NCBI RefSeq assembly: GCF_000735525.1
Contig: NZ_JMPR01000038.1
Span: 1 to 64,000 of the forward strand
Source: Tatumella ptyseos ATCC 33301
GTDB taxonomy: Bacteria; Pseudomonadota; Gammaproteobacteria; Enterobacterales; Enterobacteriaceae
Reading direction: 5' to 3'
Length of the DNA stretch: 64,000 bases
The position numbers and the translations under genes are program-made. Positions within the stretch are counted from its first letter, which is position 1. The number at the start of each line of letters is the position of its first letter. This document shows, in pieces, positions 54,317 through 63,789 of the stretch. The notes under the pieces were generated by a model. The model searched no databases, was not told where the DNA came from, and was given only the letters and a program-made list of their open reading frames with translations.

Positions 54317-56449
54317 TCAGAATTCAACGCTTGCGCTGAGAACTACGTTACGGGTTTCACCTTCGATGACCCGCAGGTTGCCTCCGCTTGAAGTGTAATA
54401 TTCTTTATTAAACAGATTATTCAGATTCAGCTGTAAATGGGTTTTCTGACCCATGAACTGGTTATCCCAGCCGATAAAGCTGTCGGCCACGGTATAGGCT
54501 GGCAGGGTAAAACTATTATCCGCATCACCGGCACGGGTACCCATATACCGGACACCACCACCGATACGGAAGCTGCCAGGCAGAGCGTTAAACCGGATAT
54601 TATGACTTAAATAAAGTGACCCTGAATTGCGCGGGGCATTCTGCAGGCGGTTGCCATTGTTATCTGAGTTCGTCTTATCATTAACAATTTCAGCCTGGTC
54701 ATAGCTGTAATTGGCACTGATATCCCAGTCCGGATAAATTTCACCATTCACTTCGAACTCGACCCCGCTGGAACGTGCTCTATCCACAGCATAGGTACTG
54801 CCATTCAGGGCCAGAGCAACATTACGCTCATCGATACGGTACAACGCAATCGTCGACAACAATGCAGGCGTTATCTGCCACTTGCTGCCAACCTCATAAG
54901 TGGTTCCCTGCTCCGGTGCCGCGACATTGCCATAATCATCAGGCGTCGTTGACGGTGTAAATGATTTGCTCAGACTGCCGTAAAACGAAACATCCGGAGT
55001 CAGCTTATAAATAAGCCCGGTTTGCGGCAGAAACTTATTCCCTGTGTCGCTATAGGTCAGCGTGGACTGCGCTCCACGGGATTCACGCTGCTCGTAATGC
55101 TGATAACGGGCTCCGGCTACCGCCGTCCAGTCGTTTGTCAGGTCGATACTGTCTTTGAAATAAACCGAACGGCTGTGTAACCGGTTCAGTAAATTACTGT
55201 CCGCCGTTTTTTCGGTGGAGCTGTCAGTGATGGTTTCCAGACCATAGACCGGGTGACTCAGCGTGAAATCGTTATTCTTTGTACCGTTATACGCATGGGC
55301 ACGATAAGTCTGATTCATCTCATAATCAGTCCCGAATACCATATTATGCGTCATACCCAGAATTTCAGGCGTGCCGATGGCGTCCCAGGAGACATATTTT
55401 GTTTTGTGGTTAAACCCGCGGAAAGCATCCGGACGTCGGGTGACAACACCGGTCGTGGTATTCACCGCCGTCGCAGTCATCGTATTGCTATTATACTTAC
55501 GCTGGTTAAGGCCGACAGTCACCCGGGTCGACCAGATATCATTGAACTGATAATCCCAGTGAGAGCTGAATGTCTGGTTACGTCCCCATGCATGATTCGA
55601 GTAATCGTCCAGACGTGTTTTATAGCCGATATCGATAGGACTACCATTAATAAACGCTGTTCCCCGATCATAGGGAATATCGTACTGATAATCTTCATAG
55701 CTGATATTAAAACTGGCTTTATCGCCGTACCACTGCAGGGAAGGTGCTATCAGGTTATGTTTGTCATTACCGAATCCGCGCCAGTAATTCTGGTCCTGCT
55801 TTTCGGCAATCAAACGGAAAGCAAAACCATCTCCTAAGGGACCCGTGATATCAATATTTCCTGCACCGCCGCCGGTGCTATTATAATGACCGCCAACAAT
55901 GGTATGCCATTCATATTGTGGTTTTTTACTGACCACATTGATCATCCCGCCCGGATTTAAAATTCCGTACAGCAGAGAAGACGAACCTTTTAATACTTCG
56001 ACGTGATCCGTTGTGGCATCAAGATTAAGCCCCTGACTGCTTCGGATACCATCACGGAAGACTGAACCGTCGGAGTTTGAGCCAAACCCACGGCGAACAA
56101 TACCATCTTCAGTCTGGCCTAAGGTATTCGCTTGTGACGTACCACTGACAAAACGCATAGCATCCGATAAAGTCGTCGACTGATAGTCTTCCAGTTGCTT
56201 ATTGGTTACATCACTGATGGACTGCGCCTCATCCAGTTTAGAGGTCGGTGTTTTACTGGCGACCGACGTGGTCGGGCTGGAATAGCTGTCACCCGTCTGC
56301 GCTTTTTTATCAGAAGCCGTTACGGTTAACACATTGGTATTTTCAGCGGCGTAGCTTTCAGCTGACGAAATTAATAAACCACTACACACTGCAAGCCCTA
56401 TTTTGCACAGGGGAGGCATACAGTATTTAGACTTTCTGTTTTGATTCAT
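54317..56449 (-). CDS. TonB-dependent siderophore receptor (FhuE/FiuA-like)
   Basis: This 710-residue outer-membrane protein imports ferric siderophores. It has a signal peptide (about 1-34, ending AESYA), a TonB box (NVLTVTAS, about 38-45), a plug domain (about 60-190; VTNKQLEDYQSTTLSDAMR, RGFGSNSDGSVFRDGIR, VEVLKGSSSLLYG, GGMINVVSKKP) and a 22-strand barrel ending in Phe (LSASVEF). Resemblance is greatest to FhuE/FoxA hydroxamate receptors, but ligand assignment is not certain. A Fur-box-like site lies about 130 bases upstream. No biosynthesis or ABC genes are adjacent. Confidence 0.88.
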   Translation of the reverse strand: MNQNRKSKYCMPPLCKIGLAVCSGLLISSAESYAAENTNVLTVTASDKKAQTGDSYSSPTTSVASKTPTSKLDEAQSISDVTNKQLEDYQSTTLSDAMRFVSGTSQANTLGQTEDGIVRRGFGSNSDGSVFRDGIRSSQGLNLDATTDHVEVLKGSSSLLYGILNPGGMINVVSKKPQYEWHTIVGGHYNSTGGGAGNIDITGPLGDGFAFRLIAEKQDQNYWRGFGNDKHNLIAPSLQWYGDKASFNISYEDYQYDIPYDRGTAFINGSPIDIGYKTRLDDYSNHAWGRNQTFSSHWDYQFNDIWSTRVTVGLNQRKYNSNTMTATAVNTTTGVVTRRPDAFRGFNHKTKYVSWDAIGTPEILGMTHNMVFGTDYEMNQTYRAHAYNGTKNNDFTLSHPVYGLETITDSSTEKTADSNLLNRLHSRSVYFKDSIDLTNDWTAVAGARYQHYEQRESRGAQSTLTYSDTGNKFLPQTGLIYKLTPDVSFYGSLSKSFTPSTTPDDYGNVAAPEQGTTYEVGSKWQITPALLSTIALYRIDERNVALALNGSTYAVDRARSSGVEFEVNGEIYPDWDISANYSYDQAEIVNDKTNSDNNGNRLQNAPRNSGSLYLSHNIRFNALPGSFRIGGGVRYMGTRAGDADNSFTLPAYTVADSFIGWDNQFMGQKTHLQLNLNNLFNKEYYTSSGGNLRVIEGETRNVVLSASVEF

Positions 56450-56580
56450 TGTTACTTTTTTCCCGGACTATTATCTACGCTTTTTTGTTGAGAGCTTTCA
56501 GGAAACGCATCAGGCTTTTTGGGCACAACTATCCGGGCATCTTTCCGGTAGGTGAAAGGCGATCAGCAGCATCCCTTAAT

Positions 56581-56599
56581 GTAATTGAGAATCATTCCA
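56581..56599. promoter_or_regulatory. Fur box candidate upstream of the siderophore receptor
   Basis: GTAATTGAGAATCATTCCA matches about 12 of 19 positions of the Fur consensus, with the strongest part GAGAATCATT. It lies upstream of the receptor start on the minus strand. Confidence 0.6.
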
Positions 56600-56998
56600 C
56601 CACAAGGCGGTGTAGTAGTAAACGGATATTTTTTGTTATTCACTACATAAAAACACCGTTCAGCAAACCGGAATGATTGAGAAAAACATTTATTTTCAAT
56701 GGGATTTTGGTTCTGCGGACATTAAGAACGTCTCCGGGGTGGCTGTTTATCTTGCTGTTTCGGAGACTTTCCTTCTCACGGACTACACACTGTGCTGCCC
56801 ATTATTGCTGTTTTACCCGTTAAAATGCCCCGGGGTAAGACGTAAAGATAAGCGCTGAGGATAACTTTATATTTTCTCCACTGAACAACCGGATTGCTGG
56901 CTGAAAGACGCAGACCTTGCAGCATTCTGTCTCCAATGATAATTTCAGAACCGTGCCAAACAATCCCCCGGGGAGTAATGTGATGAAGCGAGACATTG

Positions 56999-57772
56999 AT
57001 GGCAGTTGATTGCCATGGCTATATTACCCGGTCGAAAAGCAATGAAATGCAACCGGTATTCTCTGAGGTCGTTGCAGATCTGGTCACAAAACTCACCTGC
57101 TCTTTTCCCGACCTCATACACAGCCTTTACCTGTACGGGAGCGTCGCCGAAGGCCGCGCAACGCCAGGAAAGTCTGACCTCGATGTATCACTCATTTTCA
57201 ACGATGAGCCTGACGGGGTAACTTCAGAACATCTGGCAGCTATTAAAAATGAACTTGAGATAACTTACCCTGTTATCAGCAAAATCGATTTCGATTGCGG
57301 TCTGCTGCATCAGGTTCTGCTCCCGGAAAATAAATTTAGCTGGGGGTACTGGCTCAGGCATCATTGTGTCTGTATTTACGGTGAAGACCTGGGAGACCGG
57401 TTTGAATCATTTAAACCGTCAAAAACCATTGCCATTGCCGTGAATAGTGACTTCCGGCAGGTAGCGGAGCAATTAATTGCGCAAACTGATGCCACAACCG
57501 ATGAGAAAGTCAGATTACAGCTACAACGTGCCGTTGCTCGAAAGCTAATCCGGGCGACCAGCATTCTTCGCGACGAACAGGATCTGGACTGGCCGGAGAC
57601 ACTCAATGAACATCGGGTTAAATTCAATCTTCGCTTTCCGGCATTAGCGGAGGATATGGATTACCTGATGGCTATGGGTCATGAGCCTGACGGAGATAGC
57701 GCTTTTTTTAAAAACAGAGTGATGCGTTTTGTCGTCTGGCTGGATGTCGCGTTCCGCGAACAGCAAAACTGA
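56999..57772 (+). CDS. Nucleotidyltransferase-fold protein
   Basis: This protein of about 257 residues has the nucleotidyltransferase signature LYLYGSVAEGRATPGKSDLDVSLIF, key parts GSVAEGRA and SDLDVSL, with the Asp-x-Asp metal pair, near residues 43-66. The rest is helical and resembles aminoglycoside adenylyltransferase-like proteins, but no resistance is implied. The start is not certain: ATG 56999 (MAVDCHGY), TTG 56996 or ATG 57048 (MQPVFSEV) are all possible, and an upstream GGGGAG points at a different frame. The substrate is unknown. Confidence 0.7.
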   Translation: MAVDCHGYITRSKSNEMQPVFSEVVADLVTKLTCSFPDLIHSLYLYGSVAEGRATPGKSDLDVSLIFNDEPDGVTSEHLAAIKNELEITYPVISKIDFDCGLLHQVLLPENKFSWGYWLRHHCVCIYGEDLGDRFESFKPSKTIAIAVNSDFRQVAEQLIAQTDATTDEKVRLQLQRAVARKLIRATSILRDEQDLDWPETLNEHRVKFNLRFPALAEDMDYLMAMGHEPDGDSAFFKNRVMRFVVWLDVAFREQQN

Positions 57773-57933
57773 TATTGCCGGAGGGTTCAGATAGCTGTAT
57801 TCATGTCACTGGTACCCGCATTGTTCAGGACTTATCCGCTCAGAATAAGAGGTTATTTTTCTAACCTCCTTAACCACCACTCCTGTTTTTACTAAAACCT
57901 CCGCCGAAAACAAATACTGGCAGAATTCTGACT

Positions 57934-58131
57934 TCAGAAGGGAATACCTGAAGTTAAGCAGAACATAGTCTCATCCGCTGTAGCATTGTTCTGAATCACA
58001 TCGCGGAACGACCAGCATACACTATCAATGATACCGTTGTATAAGAAAGGATCCCGTGAAGCCCTATTCTTGGTTCTCTTATCCCGTGGGGTAAACAGCC
58101 CTAACCCGGCCGGCAGAGTCCGAACAGGCAC
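57934..58131 (-). CDS. Small ORF of unknown nature downstream of the ABC protein
   Basis: A 65-codon frame begins GTG at 58131 and reads VPVRTLPAGLGLFTPRDKR, RASRDPFLYNGIIDSVCWSF and ends FCLTSGIPF. The open frame extends upstream across the end of the ABC gene (IDRKIIASVPYAGS). The composition looks coding, yet there is no ribosome binding site and no family I recognise. It may be the C-terminal remnant of a larger gene or a small gene co-transcribed with the ABC protein. Confidence 0.35.
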   Translation of the reverse strand: MPVRTLPAGLGLFTPRDKRTKNRASRDPFLYNGIIDSVCWSFRDVIQNNATADETMFCLTSGIPF

Positions 58132-58157
58132 GCTACCGGCATAAGGAACAGATGCAA

Positions 58158-59498
58158 TTATCTTTCTATCGATTTTTTGTGCCTGACTTCAATGACAATT
58201 GCTCTTTTTGAAAGCCCCCCAATTATATCATCTGTTTTTTTAGTATTTTCACTATCGGTGTTAGCATCCCACTCATCAAGAAGAAAAAACCTCACTGCAT
58301 CATCAGCAAACAACCTGCCTAATGATTTCATTATTTTTTCACCGGAGGAGCCGACATCATCATTAACTCCTATCTGATTTTCATGACTAACTAATATTGC
58401 GTTAGTTAACTGAGACTTTAATTTCTTTAAAAATGAAGACTTTCCTGTACCGTTCGGCCCTGTGATGGTATACCTGCCCGGATCGGCGCTATCAGAAAAT
58501 AAAACGGCACACAGCTCCGTTGGACTGATATCCAATCCCGAACTATGACAATAAATTTTCATCCTGTCATCTGCGTCATTGAAAAAATCAGCCCTCTCCA
58601 GGGTCGTATAAAAATGCTCTAAGTTTTTAACCTTACTTCTTATCACCATCAATTGTGTTGTATGCATACTTGCTGCATGAATGCTTTGATATAACTGTAA
58701 GCTCCTTGGGAGTACAGCTACCAATGACCCCATTATATACGGGTGCATCATTACAGTATGATGCGAGGCATAAATGATCAGAGGGATGGATGTCAGTACA
58801 GGTAAACAAGCAACAACCTGCTCAATGCACTTATACTTTAACTGATTATCAAAATATACTTTCTCTTTATCTCTGGCGTTAGCCAGCGATGCATCGAAAT
58901 GCTTAATCATTCCGAAAAAAGCATTATCCCATATTTTATTTATTGCTCTGAACGCCTCTATCCTGGATGATTGTATCTCTGTCGATAGCTTATTTATTTT
59001 TGTTTTTGTTAAAAAAATAAGGAACAATGATGCCACCATACAGGAAAGTATGGAGATAGTTATCATCTGCCCCAGAACTGCATACAGTGCTGCAACTGTA
59101 AATATGACATTCAAATACAGAGCTATTATTTCTATATAATAAAATGAAGCCTCCTCAATAGTAGGAAGCGACTCTCCGATAATCCAATGACTCACTTTTT
59201 CTTTATTTTTAGCAGAGTTCACCCCCCAGTCTTCCTTAGCACGACTCAGAGTTTCCCTGTAGTAGCCAGACCAGACGGAGTTTGATAACTTCACTCTGAA
59301 ATAAAGTGAGCAAGAACCAAAAAGATAACAGACAGCAATACTTGAAAAGAAAATAACTATATAATGAAAAGAACGTTCGGGTGCAAGGTAAGCAAACTTC
59401 CCGGCTAACCCTATAAAGTAAGTCGATAAGCCCACCAGCGCTTGCTGGATAATAACCAGTAATACGCATACGAAAAAATACCTGTTTTTTACAATCAT
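58158..59498 (-). CDS. Orphan AT-rich ABC transporter with fused membrane and ATPase domains
   Basis: The 446-residue protein has about six hydrophobic segments in its N-terminal 270 residues and a compact ATPase domain behind. The ATPase shows Walker A GPNGTGKSS (347-355), signature-like SSGEKIMKSLGRLF (384 on), Walker B RFFLLDEWD with Asp408 and Glu409, and switch His440 in VRHKK. This layout is that of peptide/microcin exporters (YojI or McjD kind), but it is short for the family, about 550-580 being usual. The ATG at 59498 is preferred because GGGAG is well placed; an ATG at 59549 has no site. Low GC suggests transfer. The exported substrate is unknown. Confidence 0.72.
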   Translation of the reverse strand: MIVKNRYFFVCVLLVIIQQALVGLSTYFIGLAGKFAYLAPERSFHYIVIFFSSIAVCYLFGSCSLYFRVKLSNSVWSGYYRETLSRAKEDWGVNSAKNKEKVSHWIIGESLPTIEEASFYYIEIIALYLNVIFTVAALYAVLGQMITISILSCMVASLFLIFLTKTKINKLSTEIQSSRIEAFRAINKIWDNAFFGMIKHFDASLANARDKEKVYFDNQLKYKCIEQVVACLPVLTSIPLIIYASHHTVMMHPYIMGSLVAVLPRSLQLYQSIHAASMHTTQLMVIRSKVKNLEHFYTTLERADFFNDADDRMKIYCHSSGLDISPTELCAVLFSDSADPGRYTITGPNGTGKSSFLKKLKSQLTNAILVSHENQIGVNDDVGSSGEKIMKSLGRLFADDAVRFFLLDEWDANTDSENTKKTDDIIGGLSKRAIVIEVRHKKSIER

Positions 59499-59549
59499 AA
59501 GAGCACTCCCGGAAAAATAAAAAATAGCATTCCTGATAGGTAAAATCAT

Positions 59550-60465
59550 TTTTACATGCTATTAGTTACATCCCCGGAAACCTCTCTGTATTTTCTCAAA
59601 ATTTATAAAAGCCATGCCATGCAGGATGGTCTCATCATCAACTCAATAATAACTGCCAACCTTTTCCCTGTCACCTCAGGAGGTCAATAACCAAATGATG
59701 CTAATCTCCCTGATATTCCTACCGTAGTCGTCATCATTAAAAAAACTTTGGTCTCCCTACCCGAAATACATCAGATAACAGCACCTCTATCTTCACTTCC
59801 GATGGCTGACAATAACTAATTGGAATTAAGCATAACGATAATCTGCATTGGTTATTTTTTGATTAAATATCAATTATTAATCACTGTCAAATCAGGATTT
59901 TATTTTATATAGACATTTTCCTTATGTCCTTGTCTCTAGAGAAATTCAGGAGCAATATTTCCGCATGTATCCTGATGCGGTGAATGCCATCACATAATGC
60001 CAGGGCCTTAATATGAGTGAGTACCTTGCGCATTATCAACATGACGGTTCACAGGCTCCGGGGGTGGTCGGGTCACTGACGGGATACCTTACCATCGCGT
60101 TCTCTGAAACCCGGGATAACTCCGGCCTGAGCCGGCCACCGGGTGCTGCCCCGACCTTTAATAAACAATGCTTGCTTTCCGGACATCTGTACAGTGCCCC
60201 CCTGACTCACCTTCGAACACTGTCCGGACATGTCCCCGGGGTCACCAATTCGCCAGCTAAACTCTTTTGCCCCTTCCTGCCTGAATGGCTGGCGGATACG
60301 GGAAAGTAAAGAATGCCGGTGAATACGGAATGTGGATGAGGAGAACATGACGGGAAAAAAAGGGCTCATTTCAGAGCCCGCACTTATCTTTCGGTTGTAA
60401 TGGTAATCACTCCGGATTACCTGCGACGAATAATCGCATTAACGAACCTGGAGGACTTCAGCAGA
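59550..60465. other. Long AT-rich then GC-rich intergenic region
   Basis: About 915 bases. The first 400 bases upstream of the ABC gene are very AT-rich and should contain its promoter. Several very short minus-strand frames (for example a 17-codon one from about 59733) exist, but none has a proper ribosome binding site. The part from 60001 to 60310 carries a 98-codon plus-strand frame with no family resemblance, and no gene is called. A terminator lies at 60353-60379. Confidence 0.4.
60353..60379 (-). terminator. Intrinsic terminator of the DMT gene
   Basis: On the minus strand GGGCTC and GAGCCC form a 6-bp stem with a 6-base loop followed by seven T. It lies about 90 bases after the DMT transporter stop codon. 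Confidence 0.8.
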
Positions 60466-61335
60466 TTAATGTTGCCCATCAGTCCGTTGAGAGCGTCGGG
60501 TCCGATTCCGGATCTTATTTTTCTGAGCCGCATTACTTCCGGGACTGATCCCAACCCCCAGAATAACAAGTGCCATGGAAACCCATTGTAACAACGTATA
60601 ATGAGTTCCCTGAATCACCTCTGCAATGGCTAACCATACGAACGCTAAATTTGTCAAAATGGATACTTTTGCAGAAGCTTCAGGGGAGGTTACAGCAATA
60701 GTAAGAACCTGTATTCTCAATGCTGCGATCCCACCGACCACTATCACTGGCCACCAATGTATCGGCAATGATGGCCTGTAAATCGCAATGAGTATAATGA
60801 TGACCAGCACTGAAAGTAAGTTATAGACCGAGCTGGTTGTTTTAGGATTTTCACCTCTATCCGCCAACAGACCCAATATAATAAAAGATGCCGCATAAGC
60901 AAGAGCTGAAGTTAACGCTAAAAACTGCCAAATAGCAAAATGTAACCCGCCTTTATGTTCGGAAATTATCGTCAGAGCGACACCAACAAAGGCAAGTATT
61001 GCACTGAGCCTTGCCCGGTTTTGTTTTACAGCATAGAACGTTGCGAAAATGGGGGCAGTATTCAATAGCATTGACGCATCTGCAGCACTTGCGCCGGGAG
61101 TCGCCAGGGCGATGTAATATCCGGCAAATGCCCAAATCCCGGCAGCTAACCTGATCCCATGAAGCGTAAAAGGCGCAACAGGTTTCAGCTTAGGAGGGGA
61201 TAATATTATCCCGACGATATATTGCCCCAATAACAACCAAAGAGGACTAATATAATCATTGCTGGAATAAGAAACTACCCAGGCAGTTGCAGCAGATAAC
61301 AAGCTTGCGAATACACCCAGTATAATACTTTGCAT
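60466..61335 (-). CDS. DMT superfamily (EamA) transporter
   Basis: This 289-residue inner-membrane protein has ten hydrophobic segments in two EamA repeats (APIFATFYAVKQNRARLSAIL in the first, LAFVWLAIAEVIQGTHYT in the second; each quoted in part). The end is very basic (KNKIRNRTRRSQRTDGQH). It is moderately AT-rich. The substrate is unknown. There is no regulator beside it. Confidence 0.75.
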   Translation of the reverse strand: MQSIILGVFASLLSAATAWVVSYSSNDYISPLWLLLGQYIVGIILSPPKLKPVAPFTLHGIRLAAGIWAFAGYYIALATPGASAADASMLLNTAPIFATFYAVKQNRARLSAILAFVGVALTIISEHKGGLHFAIWQFLALTSALAYAASFIILGLLADRGENPKTTSSVYNLLSVLVIIILIAIYRPSLPIHWWPVIVVGGIAALRIQVLTIAVTSPEASAKVSILTNLAFVWLAIAEVIQGTHYTLLQWVSMALVILGVGISPGSNAAQKNKIRNRTRRSQRTDGQH

Positions 61336-61518
61336 TACTTAATACCTGACTGCACGAAAAAAGGAACCGGTACCATTACTTTAAAAAACTTTCCTTCGAT
61401 TCTTATCCTCACGGGGCCTTCCTTAGAGAAAATTAATCCTCTTATAGTAACCTTATTGATGTCACTAAATCCAATAATAACACTTACTTAAACCCGGAAG
61501 CACTATGTTACAGAACCA

Positions 61519-61680
61519 TTGAATATTAAGGAAATCCGGTGTGGACTATCGTTTAAAAACAATCCGGCAGTTTTTTCCGCCGGTATGTCTGAATACCACG
61601 ATGCCAGCGGTAAGGCCCGGGTTGTGGTCAGCGATGAGAAAATCAGATATTCAGGCCGGTTAGTTGAAAGCGCTTTATAA
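61519..61680 (+). pseudogene. Possible gene remnant
   Basis: An open frame from 61492 with a TTG at 61519 ends at 61680 and reads like a protein C-terminus (FSAGMSEYHDASGKARVVV, then DEKIRYSGRLVESAL). There is no ribosome binding site or ATG. It is probably the tail of a lost gene. Confidence 0.25.
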
Positions 61681-61793
61681 CCTTAGGAAAAATACCGTTT
61701 TATGCTGCTGTATAACTGACCCGGGAAGTGCCCCTCCTGCATGTTAACTCCCCTGCAATATTGACTATCTATTGTTTTAATCGCCGTGATGGC

Positions 61794-62411
61794 TTAACGC
61801 GTCCCGGAGGCTACTGCCAGCAGCACCCCAAAAATCACCAGCAATCCACCAAAAGTTCTGTCTATCCAGTGACGCACCGCCAGAAAGCGCTCACGGATCC
61901 CTCCCGCAGAAAAGCAGAGTCCCACGAGGCTGAACCAGACCATGTGAGTCACCGAGATAAAAAGTCCATACCCGATTTGCACCATCAGCGGGGTTTCAGG
62001 CTTTACTACCTGCATAAACAAACTGACGATAAAAATAGTTGTTTTGGGATTCAGCACATTCGTCAGGAAGCCGGTACGTAAAGCTCCCGCATCTGACAGG
62101 GGTACCAAACGCTTATCCGTCACTGCACCGCCCGCCTTTGTGCGAAGCATTTTTATGCCCAGCCAGAGAAGATAAACAGCGCCTGCCAGCTTGATGCCGT
62201 TAAACAACCAGAGCGACCGTTGTATCAGCAGCCCTACGCCAAGCAAGGTATAAGAGACGTGGACAAGCACACCCAGTCCAATCCCGAATGCCGTCAGCAG
62301 TCCCGCGCGACGGGAAAGCAACAAGCTGTTGCGTGAAACCATAGCAAAATCGGGACCGGGGCTGATAACAGCGAGTATTGTTATAGTGATTACAGCTAGC
62401 AGTTCAGTCAT
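61794..62411 (-). CDS. LysE/RhtB-family amino acid exporter
   Basis: At 205 residues with six helices this fits the LysE/RhtB export family. The start has the family pattern VISPGPDFAMVSRNSLL, and TGFLTNVLNPKTTIFIVSLF is the conserved central helix, quoted here as TNVLNPKTTIF. It is divergent from a LysR regulator at 62477 with an inverted repeat between them, a common arrangement for exporters controlled by their substrate. The exported amino acid is not known. Confidence 0.86.
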   Translation of the reverse strand: MTELLAVITITILAVISPGPDFAMVSRNSLLLSRRAGLLTAFGIGLGVLVHVSYTLLGVGLLIQRSLWLFNGIKLAGAVYLLWLGIKMLRTKAGGAVTDKRLVPLSDAGALRTGFLTNVLNPKTTIFIVSLFMQVVKPETPLMVQIGYGLFISVTHMVWFSLVGLCFSAGGIRERFLAVRHWIDRTFGGLLVIFGVLLAVASGTR

Positions 62412-62436
62412 AATATCTTCCTCTGTAACTTAATGA

Positions 62437-62458
62437 ATGTACCGACTTTACTGTACAT
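62437..62458. promoter_or_regulatory. Operator between the LysE exporter and its LysR regulator
   Basis: ATGTAC (62437-62442) and GTACAT (62453-62458) form a perfect inverted repeat with a 10-base spacer in the 65-base gap. It fits a LysR-type binding site. Confidence 0.65.
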
Positions 62459-62476
62459 AGCCTCCGGTGAATAACG

Positions 62477-63415
62477 ATGTTATCTGACAAAGATTGTGAG
62501 TCTGGATCACCATTCGCGTCGGCACGTCTGCCGTCTCTGATCGCCTTACGCAGTTTTGAAGCGGCGGCACGCCACGAAAACTTTAGCCGGGCCGCCACTG
62601 AGCTGCATATCACCCATGGCGCGGTCAGCCGAGCGGTTCGGCTGCTTGAAGAGGAGCTGGGCGTTCCGCTGTTTGAGCGGCGCAACCGGCGCGTCTTTCT
62701 GACCGATGCCGGTCATAAACTTGCCAGTGCGGTCGGCGAAGGGTTAGACGTCATGCAGCAGGCTGTTGATGCCTTGCGCGCCAGCGTACGGCAGCGCCAG
62801 CGGTGGGTACTTTCCTGCGAACCCACACTGCTAATGCGCTGGCTGCTACCTCGCTGGCCCGCGTTCCAGGCACAGCATGCAGGGACTGAGATATGCCTTG
62901 CGGCCGGTGGCGGGCCTTTTTCATTTGCCGGCGGCCTGGACCTGGCGATCCGGCGCGATGACTTTGACTGGCCGGAAAGCTATTATGCCGCGCCTCTCTT
63001 CGCAGAGAAGGTAGGACCGGTATGTCGCCCGGATAAAGTTTCCCGCTGGTTTACCGCTAATGCCCCGGGTCCCGAACTGGCTGCGGGCGCTGAGTACCTC
63101 CATACCCGCACACGCCCCGATGCATGGCAGGCGTGGGCCCGCGCCGCAGGTCAGCCTGCAGTCGGCCCGGGAGGCCAGAGTTTTGATCATTTTTACTTTA
63201 GCCTGCAGGCCGCCGTTGCCGGACTTGGCGTAGCCATTGGTTCGTGGTATCAGGTCTGTGACGATCTTGAGAGCGGCGTTTTGTCTGCTCCGTTGGGTTT
63301 CGCTGAGGACGGTTCCCGCTACTACCTGCTATCTCCGGAGCCGTTTGAGCCTGGCAGCCTGCAGGCAAACCTGCTTGTCTGGCTTCGTACCCTGAATGAC
63401 CCACTGCAGGTATAG
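62477..63415 (+). CDS. LysR-type regulator (GcvA-like)
   Basis: The 312-residue protein has an N-terminal winged helix (about 18-78: LPSLIALRSFEAAARHENFSRAA in part, ITHGAVSRAVRLLEEELGVPLFERRNRRV in part) and a LysR effector domain similar to GcvA-type proteins (SCEPTLLMRWLLPRWPAF). It is divergent from the LysE-type exporter and probably controls it. Its GC content is higher than that of the region to the left. Confidence 0.85.
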   Translation: MLSDKDCESGSPFASARLPSLIALRSFEAAARHENFSRAATELHITHGAVSRAVRLLEEELGVPLFERRNRRVFLTDAGHKLASAVGEGLDVMQQAVDALRASVRQRQRWVLSCEPTLLMRWLLPRWPAFQAQHAGTEICLAAGGGPFSFAGGLDLAIRRDDFDWPESYYAAPLFAEKVGPVCRPDKVSRWFTANAPGPELAAGAEYLHTRTRPDAWQAWARAAGQPAVGPGGQSFDHFYFSLQAAVAGLGVAIGSWYQVCDDLESGVLSAPLGFAEDGSRYYLLSPEPFEPGSLQANLLVWLRTLNDPLQV

Positions 63416-63462
63416 GCTACGACTGATAACAGCGTCTTGAAATAAATTGCAGAGGAAAGGAT

Positions 63463-63789
63463 ATGCTGACCGATGAAAAAGTCCTTAATTGCTTTCGCCG
63501 GGAGCTACCGGTGGTTAAATCGTTACTGATGAAATCCATTCCACTTGATGCAGACACTATTCTGCAGGAATATGCTGAAGTAGAAGATCTGGCGCTTGCG
63601 ATAGATAAATTCTCTGAAGAATTTGATATTGATGTCTCATCATTAAATATTGAAAATTATCTCCCGTGGAATATTCCGTGGTTTTTCCGAAGCTGGTTTA
63701 CCCAAAAACCGGTAACCCAATCCAAAAAACCGCTCACCGTCAGAATGTTCGCTGAATCCGCAAGATCCGGCCGATGGTTATATGATTAA
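63463..63789 (+). CDS. DUF1493 family protein
   Basis: This 108-residue protein fits DUF1493, an acyl-carrier-protein-like small family found in enterics, often next to variable genes. Typical parts are IPLDADTILQEYAEVEDL, FSEEFDIDVSSLNIENYLPW in part, and the ending LTVRMFAESARSGRWLYD. GAGGAAAGG precedes the ATG. Its function is unknown. Confidence 0.75.
   Translation: MLTDEKVLNCFRRELPVVKSLLMKSIPLDADTILQEYAEVEDLALAIDKFSEEFDIDVSSLNIENYLPWNIPWFFRSWFTQKPVTQSKKPLTVRMFAESARSGRWLYD

Noticed and set aside
60013-60369. 98-codon frames on both strands near 60.0-60.4 kb
   Set aside because: Both overlap each other, neither has a ribosome binding site, and neither resembles a family I know.
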